From Luteimonas saliphila (GTDB taxonomy: Bacteria; Pseudomonadota; Gammaproteobacteria; Xanthomonadales; Xanthomonadaceae), in the NCBI RefSeq assembly GCF_016774335.1, contig NZ_JAETWA010000035.1, positions 62,001 to 126,000 on the forward strand: a stretch of 64,000 nt of DNA, in the 5' to 3' direction. The notes below the pieces were generated by a model. The model was not told the origin of the DNA. It did no database searches and worked only from the letters and a program-made list of their open reading frames with translations. The position numbers were made by a program, and so were the translations under genes. Shown here one piece after another: positions 58,721-64,000 of this stretch (its first letter is position 1; each line of letters opens with the position of its first letter).

Positions 58721-60654
58721 CCCCGGCGTTGCGCGTCCTCGCCGCGCTGCTGGTCCTGACCTGCAGCGCCTGCGGCAGCCTGTCGACCCTGCAGCGCGAC
58801 CAGGCCGCACGGATCGCGGCGGAGGCCCGTTCGACCCTGGTCGAATGCGATGCGGCCGACGCCTGCGCGCGACCCTCGCCGCTGCGCGAGCTGGGCGTGC
58901 GCGCCTGGGCCGAAAGCACGCCGCAGCAGCCGCGGCATTACGCGCTGCTGCTCGACTACGGCCAGGACGCGCTGGTCTCGCGCCTGGACCTGATCCGCGG
59001 CGCCCAGCGCTCGATCGACCTGCAGACCTACATCTTCGACGAGGACGACGCCGGCCACCTGGTGCTGGACGAGCTGCTGGCCGCGGTGCGCCGCGGCGTG
59101 CGGGTGCGGGTGCTGGTCGACCAGCTCTCCGCGCTGCGCCAGGTCGACACCCTGGCCGCCCTGGCCTCGGCGCACGCCAACCTCGAACTGCGCATCTACA
59201 ACCCGGTGCTGGCGCGTGCGCGCATCAGCTACCCGATGTACGCCTGGGCCGCCGCCTGCTGCTGGCGCCGGCTCAACCAGCGCATGCACGGCAAGCTGTT
59301 GCTGGTCGACGGCATCGTCGGCATCACCGGCGGGCGCAACTACCAGGACGACTATTACGACTGGAATCCCGAGTTCAACTTCCGCGACCGCGACGTCCTG
59401 GTCAGCGGGCCGGCGACCGCCGCCATGGCGGAGAACTTCGAGGCGTTCTGGAACGCGCCGCTGAGCGTGCCGGTGGAGCGGCTGGACGATGTCGGCCGCC
59501 ACCTGTTGCGCGAGGGCGCCCCGCCGCTGTCGCCGTGGCCCTACGAGGATCCGCAGCGGGTCGCGGCGATGTCGCGCGCCGCCGACGATGCCGTGCTGGT
59601 GCGCCAGGGGCTGGCCGGGGCGGCGATCCCGGTGGGCGAGGTGGTCTTCATCGCCGACCTGCCGCAGAAGCACCGCCGCGACCGCGAAGCCGCCGTCGGC
59701 GGCGCGCCGGCCTCGCCGCTGCTGCACGGGCTGATCGAATCGGCGCGGGAGGAGGTGTTGCTGCAGACGCCCTACCTGGTGCTGTCGAAGCCGGCGCAGG
59801 CGATGTTCGAGCGGATGCACGAGCGCGCAACGCCGCCGCGGGTGATCGTCTCCACCAACAGCCTGGCGGCGACCGACTCGTTCATCACCTACGCGCTGTC
59901 CTACAAGTACAAGCGCCGCTACCTGCGCGACTTCGGTTTCGAGATCCACGAGTTCAAGCCGTTTCCGGAGGATGCGCCGATCGACCTGGAGGCCACCGGC
60001 GCGGTCGACATCTCGTGGAATGCGGACGGCAGCGTCAACATCGGCGAGGCCGCGCCGGATGCGGCGCCCGGCGACGGCGCCGATGACGATGTCCGGCGCG
60101 AACCGCCGCTCAGCCGCGAGTACGCCGCGCTGCGCTATGCCGGCATCGGCGTGCACCGGCGCGTGCCGCTCAAGCGCGCCGGCGTACGTTTCGGCCTGCA
60201 TGCGAAGTCGCTGGTGATCGACAACCGCATCGGCGTCGTCGGCACCCACAACTTCGATCCGCGCGGCGACGACTACAACACCGAGAGCGCGGTGATCATC
60301 GACGATCCGGTCTTCGCGCGGGCGCTGGCCGACAGCATCCGCCGCGACATCGCGCCCGCGAACGCCTGGGTGATCGCGCGCCGCGACAAGCCGCCGGTGT
60401 TCTCGGGGCTCGAGTACTCGCTGGCCAAGGTGTCCGAGCACCTGCCGGTGTTCGACCTGTGGCCGATGCGCTACGCGACCAGCTACGAATTCCAGCCGGG
60501 GCCGGCGTGTCCGCAGCCGCTGTCGCCGTTCGACCCGGATTTCCGCGACTGCCACGAGCCGGTGGGCGACTTCCCCGAGGTCAATCTCGGTTTCCGCACC
60601 CTGCTCACGCGCATTTTCACGGCCTTCGGCGCCGGTCTCGCGCCCATCCTCTGA
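58717..60654 (+). CDS. Phospholipase D/cardiolipin synthase-like (ClsC-type) protein
   Basis: A 645-residue protein with an N-terminal leader (LAALLVLTCSACGS), perhaps lipid-anchored. Two HKD active sites are present: MHGKLLLVDGIVGITGGRNYQ and LHAKSLVIDNRIGVVGTHNFD. The order and SIDLQTYIFDEDDAGHLVLDEL resemble YmdC/ClsC, a cardiolipin synthase, which is shorter. The region between the HKDs includes an acidic insertion (PDAAPGDGADDDVRRE). It is coupled to the YceI gene, suggesting joint action on envelope lipids. Confidence 0.92.
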   Translation: MTPALRVLAALLVLTCSACGSLSTLQRDQAARIAAEARSTLVECDAADACARPSPLRELGVRAWAESTPQQPRHYALLLDYGQDALVSRLDLIRGAQRSIDLQTYIFDEDDAGHLVLDELLAAVRRGVRVRVLVDQLSALRQVDTLAALASAHANLELRIYNPVLARARISYPMYAWAAACCWRRLNQRMHGKLLLVDGIVGITGGRNYQDDYYDWNPEFNFRDRDVLVSGPATAAMAENFEAFWNAPLSVPVERLDDVGRHLLREGAPPLSPWPYEDPQRVAAMSRAADDAVLVRQGLAGAAIPVGEVVFIADLPQKHRRDREAAVGGAPASPLLHGLIESAREEVLLQTPYLVLSKPAQAMFERMHERATPPRVIVSTNSLAATDSFITYALSYKYKRRYLRDFGFEIHEFKPFPEDAPIDLEATGAVDISWNADGSVNIGEAAPDAAPGDGADDDVRREPPLSREYAALRYAGIGVHRRVPLKRAGVRFGLHAKSLVIDNRIGVVGTHNFDPRGDDYNTESAVIIDDPVFARALADSIRRDIAPANAWVIARRDKPPVFSGLEYSLAKVSEHLPVFDLWPMRYATSYEFQPGPACPQPLSPFDPDFRDCHEPVGDFPEVNLGFRTLLTRIFTAFGAGLAPIL

Positions 60655-60960
60655 GCCGCCTGCACCCGCGCGGGCCCCGGGGCGACTCGGTCCCGCGGTA
60701 GCGGGAGGCTGCGCGATCGGCGGGTTCCCCGATCCGCGCGCCCGCCCGCGGGCTGGCACAGGCGCTGTCCGCGCGCCTTGCCGTAGGTCGTCAGTCATGC
60801 CTCCGGAGATGCAACCGACGGCCCCCGAATCCCATCCGAATCAACAGGTTCCGGCCGGAAGCGAACATTTCCGCAAGGCCATGACTTCCGGCCCATGCGA
60901 GAACCCGTTTAGTGTATTACTTTACCAACACACCAAAACACAACGCCCACGAGGCCCACC
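60655..60960. other. Intergenic region with an AT-rich promoter-like end
   Basis: The first 240 bases are GC-rich and show no gene. The last part, 60907-60942, is abruptly AT-rich (GTTTAGTGTATTACTTTACC) with GTGT and ACAC blocks flanking, as expected for a promoter or operator of the small gene that starts at 60961. Confidence 0.5.
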
Positions 60961-61143
60961 ATGAACGTTTCCCCCCGCACCCCCTCCCGCCAGACCCTGA
61001 CGCTTGCCCGTACCCTGCGTCCGCTGCCCGCCTTCGAGCGCCGCGAGCGCGGCTTCGGAGTCGGCTACGGCAACAGCAGCGGTTACGCCACCGACAAGCG
61101 CTACACACCGGCGTCGGGCGACGCGCGCTTCCGCTTCGCGTGA
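60961..61143 (+). CDS. 60-residue protein with GYGxSSGY C-terminal motif
   Basis: A small basic protein of unknown function. Residues 1-28 are polar and Arg/Pro-rich. Residues 32-60 contain FGVGYGNSSGYATDKRY and end in FRFA. The same pattern forms the C-terminus of the next protein (FGMGYGSSSGY... ending FKFR), so the two share a module. GAGG lies six bases before the ATG, and an AT-rich promoter-like region is upstream. There is no signal peptide or membrane segment. A ribosomally made peptide, a tag or a binding module are all possible. Confidence 0.7.
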   Translation: MNVSPRTPSRQTLTLARTLRPLPAFERRERGFGVGYGNSSGYATDKRYTPASGDARFRFA

Positions 61144-61274
61144 CCTGCCAGGCGGCGCACCCGTCGCCGCCGACGTCGCTGCGGACGCGGGCTGCACACC
61201 GCTTCGCGCGATTGACGCGCGCGCCGCGCGCGGCCTAGGCTGCACGTCTTTTCTCCTCCGCCCCGGACCCCGCC

Positions 61275-61895
61275 ATGTCGCTTTCGCTGACCATCGACCT
61301 CAACGACCAGGATCTCGCGCATTTCACCGCCGCGCTGAAAGCCGCGCACAAGGCGGCGGAGCACAAGTCGGCCGACGAGATCATCGCCGCCGCGGCGGGG
61401 TTGCTGGAAGGTGCGCAGAAGGTCAAGACGCCGGACTTCATCCGCGAACGGCTGGTCCGCCTGGACGACATGATCGCGATGGTCCGCGACGAGGGCTGGC
61501 ACCTCGAGGACGAGGACAAGCAGCACGTGCTCTCGGCGCTGGTGTACTTCGCCGATCCCAAGGACGTGATCCCCGACCACGTCGAGGTGCTGGGTTTCCT
61601 CGACGACGCGATCATGATCGAGCTGTGCGTGCGTGAGCTCAAGCACGAACTCGACGCCTACGACGACTTCTGCGATTACCGCGAACGCGAGGCCAGCAAG
61701 CGCGGCATCGATCCGGCCACCGTCGGCCGCGCCGACTGGCTCGAGAGCCGCCGCGACGAGCTGGTCGAGCGCATGCACGCGCGTCGCAGCCGCGATGGCG
61801 GCGGCGAGTTCGGCATGGGCTACGGCAGCAGCAGCGGCTACGGCAAGGCCAGCTACTCGCGCGCGTGGCGCCCGAGCCTGTTCAAGTTCCGCTGA
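61275..61895 (+). CDS. YkvA-like DUF1232 protein with GYGxSSGY tail
   Basis: A 206-residue protein. Residues 85-125 form the DUF1232 segment ALVYFADPKDVIPDHVEVL and DDAIMIELCVRELKHEL; this short helical unit is found in YkvA-type proteins of unknown role, often membrane-linked. The N-terminus is helical and charged (DLNDQDLAHFTAALKAAHKAA). The last 28 residues (from FGMGYGSSSGYGKASY to FKFR) repeat the module of the upstream small protein. The gap to the thioesterase gene is only 11 bases, suggesting cotranscription. Confidence 0.85.
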   Translation: MSLSLTIDLNDQDLAHFTAALKAAHKAAEHKSADEIIAAAAGLLEGAQKVKTPDFIRERLVRLDDMIAMVRDEGWHLEDEDKQHVLSALVYFADPKDVIPDHVEVLGFLDDAIMIELCVRELKHELDAYDDFCDYREREASKRGIDPATVGRADWLESRRDELVERMHARRSRDGGGEFGMGYGSSSGYGKASYSRAWRPSLFKFR

Positions 61896-61906
61896 GCCCG
61901 GCGCGG

Positions 61907-62323
61907 ATGTTCCGCGCGGACGTCTCCCTCGATGAGCTCAACGCGATGTCGCGGAACACCGCGATGGAGCCGCTGGGCATCGTCTTCACCGAGATCGGCC
62001 CCGACTACCTGCGCGGCACGATGCCGGTCGACGCGCGCACGCACCAGCCGTACGGGCTGCTGCATGGCGGTGCCTCGGTGCTGCTGGCCGAGACGCTCGG
62101 CAGCAGCGCCGGCGGCCTGTGCGCGCCGGAGGGACACGGCGTGGTCGGCATCGAGATCAATGCCAACCACCTGCGGGGCGTGCGCAACGGCACCGTCACG
62201 GGCACCGCACGTCCTCTGCACGTGGGCCGCAGCACCCAGGTCTGGGACATCCGGATCGAGGACGAAGCCGGCAAGCTCGTCTGCGTCTCGCGGCTGACGC
62301 TGGCGGTGGTGCCGCGCGGCTGA
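61907..62323 (+). CDS. Hotdog-fold acyl-CoA thioesterase (YdiI/PaaI-like)
   Basis: A 138-residue hotdog thioesterase. The key loop is YGLLHGGASVLLAETLGS, with the catalytic Glu, and GVVGIEINANHLRGVRNG follows. These match YdiI/MenI-type enzymes, which act on 1,4-dihydroxy-2-naphthoyl-CoA or other aryl-CoA, but specificity is uncertain. The ATG at 61907 follows closely on the DUF1232 stop. No menaquinone genes are in the window. Confidence 0.9.
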   Translation: MFRADVSLDELNAMSRNTAMEPLGIVFTEIGPDYLRGTMPVDARTHQPYGLLHGGASVLLAETLGSSAGGLCAPEGHGVVGIEINANHLRGVRNGTVTGTARPLHVGRSTQVWDIRIEDEAGKLVCVSRLTLAVVPRG

Positions 62324-62461
62324 GCGCGGGCGCGCGCCTTCGACGGTCCCTGTCGGGACGCTGCACCGCAGCCCGCCGCGTCACCCTCCGCTGGCCGATG
62401 GCGGCCGCCATTGGGTATCGTGCGCGCATCGAATTCCCGTTGCTGCTGGCTGGCTTGCCCT

Positions 62462-63217
62462 GTGCGCGTCCTCCGTTACGCGGTGCGTATCCCCTTCCTG
62501 CTGTGGCACCTGCTGGTGCATCTGCCGCTGACCCTGCTGCTGATGGCCCCGCCGCTGGGCAACCTGCGGCTGGCCGGCGGCGGCCGCCTGCACCAGCGCG
62601 CGGTGCGGCTGTGGTCGGGCGGGCTGATGCGGGTATTCGGCATCCGCACGCGCCGCATCGGGCATCCGGTCCCGGGCGCGGTGATGTTCGTCGCCAACCA
62701 TGTCAGCTGGCTCGACATCGTGGCCCTGCACAGCCAGCGGATGATGGGCTTCGTCGCCAAGCGCGAGATCGCCGGCTGGCCGCTGGTGGGCTGGCTGGCC
62801 GCGCGCGGAGAGACCATCTTCCACCAGCGCGGCAGCCAGGAATCGCTGGGCGGGGTGCTGCACGAGATGCTGGCGCGGCTGCGCGACGGCCGCGCAGTGG
62901 GCGTGTTCCCCGAAGGCCGCACCCGCGACGGGCGCGAGGTCGGCCCGTTCCATGCGCGGATCTTCCTGGCCGCGGTCGAGGCCGGCGTGCCGGTGCAGCC
63001 GGTGGCGTTGCGCTATGGCGAACACGGCAGCGCGCAGACCGTGGTGGCGTTCGCGCCCGGCGAGAGCTTCTTCGGCAACTTCCTGCGCCTGTTGGGCGAG
63101 CCGGCGCGGCCGGCGGACGTGGTCTTCCTCGAACCGATCGCGCCCGGCGACACCGAGGGCCGCCGCCGCATCGCCGAGACCGCGCGCGAGCGTATCGTCG
63201 CGGCGATGGCGCCGTGA
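62462..63217 (+). CDS. 1-acyl-glycerol-3-phosphate acyltransferase-like protein
   Basis: A 251-residue membrane acyltransferase of the PlsC family. An N-terminal hydrophobic segment (IPFLLWHLLVHLPLTLLLM) is followed by motif I FVANHVSWLDI, motif II region GETIFHQRGSQES, and motif III VFPEGRTRDGREVGPFH. It would place an acyl chain on lysophosphatidic acid or an aminolipid. The GTG at 62462 is the chosen start; the frame is open upstream, but the family usually begins just before the hydrophobic helix. It is coupled to the next gene by GTGA. Confidence 0.9.
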   Translation: MRVLRYAVRIPFLLWHLLVHLPLTLLLMAPPLGNLRLAGGGRLHQRAVRLWSGGLMRVFGIRTRRIGHPVPGAVMFVANHVSWLDIVALHSQRMMGFVAKREIAGWPLVGWLAARGETIFHQRGSQESLGGVLHEMLARLRDGRAVGVFPEGRTRDGREVGPFHARIFLAAVEAGVPVQPVALRYGEHGSAQTVVAFAPGESFFGNFLRLLGEPARPADVVFLEPIAPGDTEGRRRIAETARERIVAAMAP

Positions 63218-64000
63218 CGCCCGGCGGCGGCCCGCTCGCGCCAGCCTACGCGCCGCCGCGCTGGCTGCGCAGCCCGCACCTGCAGACGGTGCTCGCGACC
63301 AGCCCATGGCGGCGCAGGCTCGGGGCGGAGGCGCTGGCCAGGACCGGCGCGGTGACCACCGAGCACCTGCTCGACGGCGGCGACGGCGTGCGCCTGCACG
63401 GCCTGCACAGCGTGGTGCCCGGCACCGAACCGCGCGGGCTCGCGCTGCTGCTGCACGGCTGGGAGGGCAGCGCCGAATCGAGCTACATGCGACTGACCGC
63501 CGCGCAGCTGCTGGCGCGCGGCTTCGAGGTGTTCCGGCTCAACTTCCGCGACCACGGCGACACCCACCACCTCAATCCCGACATCTTCCATTCCTGCCGG
63601 ATCGAGGAAGTGGTGCACGCCGCGCGCGACGTCGCGACGCGCTTCGCGCCGCGGCCGATGGTGGTCGCCGGCTACTCGCTGGGCGGCAACTTCGCCCTGC
63701 GCCTGGCCCTGCGCGCACCGGCCGCCGGCCTGCCGCTGGCCCGCGTCGCCGCGGTGTGCCCGGTGCTGGACCCGGCGCGGACCATGCACCGGATGGAACA
63801 CGGGCTGTGGTTCTACATGCGCTACTTCGAGCGCAAGTGGCGCAGTTCGCTGTTGCGCAAGCGCGCGCTGTTCCCCGAACAGGTGGGTTTCGACGACGCC
63901 ACCCTGCGCCTGGGCATGCGCGAGCTGACCGAATGGCTGGTGCAGCGGCACACCGACCTGGGCAGCATCGACAACTACTTCGACGGCTACTCGGTGGCCG
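63214..64000 (+). CDS. YheT-like alpha/beta hydrolase, partial at window end
   Basis: The first 262 residues of a YheT/embryogenesis-associated EMB8-like hydrolase. It starts with PPRWLRSPHLQTVLATSPWR, typical of this family. LLLHGWEGSAESSYM gives the oxyanion-hole region, VVAGYSLGGNFALRLAL contains the nucleophile Ser, and LNFRDHGDTHHLN is also characteristic. The catalytic His lies beyond the window. The GTG start overlaps the acyltransferase stop, so the two are coupled, which hints at lipid metabolism. The physiological substrate is unknown. Confidence 0.92.
   Translation, partial: MTPGGGPLAPAYAPPRWLRSPHLQTVLATSPWRRRLGAEALARTGAVTTEHLLDGGDGVRLHGLHSVVPGTEPRGLALLLHGWEGSAESSYMRLTAAQLLARGFEVFRLNFRDHGDTHHLNPDIFHSCRIEEVVHAARDVATRFAPRPMVVAGYSLGGNFALRLALRAPAAGLPLARVAAVCPVLDPARTMHRMEHGLWFYMRYFERKWRSSLLRKRALFPEQVGFDDATLRLGMRELTEWLVQRHTDLGSIDNYFDGYSVA

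Noticed and set aside
60655..60900. Small ORFs after the phospholipase gene
   Set aside because: No ribosome site, no protein-like composition and no conserved motif.

Overview
The window looks like a chromosome segment of a high-GC gammaproteobacterium of the Xanthomonadaceae/Lysobacteraceae (Luteimonas- or Lysobacter-like). This is inferred from the very GC-rich, densely packed genes, the bioB-bioF-transporter-bioH-bioC arrangement, a FecI/FecR/TonB-receptor locus, many secreted proteins and lipoproteins, and dispersed GTAGGAGCG-type intergenic repeats. No database search was possible, so the taxonomy is an inference. I see no insertion sequence, prophage, CRISPR array or plasmid origin.

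Layout. 1-2.4 kb: end of an M20-type peptidase, azurin, an alpha/beta hydrolase, and a truncated reverse-strand gene fragment beside a tRNA-Arg(CCG). 3-7.2 kb: ubiA, a short-chain dehydrogenase, an MFS transporter and a DUF6090-like membrane protein. 7.4-13.3 kb: comF divergent from a translationally coupled biotin operon (bioB, bioF, EmrE-like transporter, bioH, bioC), with a BirA-operator-like inverted repeat lying inside the start of comF. 13.3-18.2 kb: a tandem repeat, a secreted hypothetical protein, a GH16 glucanase, a SnoaL-like protein, a YdcF-like protein, a PLP-dependent dehydratase and a Tyr/Gly-rich lipoprotein. 18.2-20.6 kb: a strongly structured intergenic region (possible small RNA) and mnmG.

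20.7-29.7 kb is a coherent sulfide/persulfide locus. A seven-gene reverse-strand operon (sulfide:quinone reductase, DUF2892 protein, RND adaptor, RND pump, DUF3365 haem protein, OsmC, TrxC) is divergent from rhodanese, BigR/YgaV-type ArsR repressor, rhodanese and an AhpD-like protein. The shared promoter region carries a perfect AT-rich palindrome over a sigma70-type -10 box. 29.7-36.3 kb: a 57-residue oxidoreductase-like protein, Tex, a DUF2007 protein, a sialidase-like lipoprotein, a TruC-like pseudouridine synthase whose 5' end is overlapped by a long inverted repeat, ArfB and an acyltransferase.

36.4-43.3 kb: ECF sigma factor, FecR-type anti-sigma and an STN-domain TonB-dependent receptor, divergent from a secreted fusion of cyanophycinase and isoaspartyl peptidase. 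Together these suggest a system for scavenging cyanophycin or beta-aspartyl peptides. 43.6-48.5 kb: a damaged hypothetical gene, then a LysR regulator divergent from the glyoxylate-shunt genes aceB and aceA. 48.5-52.4 kb: a repeat cluster, then a lipase-fold protein without signal peptide followed by an ankyrin-repeat lipoprotein (candidate toxin and immunity pair), and a TPR-like secreted protein. 52.4-64 kb: gamma-glutamyltransferase, a secreted hypothetical, a Ycf46-like AAA ATPase, a ParA-like ATPase, sixA, a YceI protein, a phospholipase D/cardiolipin synthase-like protein, two neighbouring proteins sharing a GYGxSSGY C-terminal motif, a thioesterase, an acyltransferase and a partial YheT-like hydrolase.
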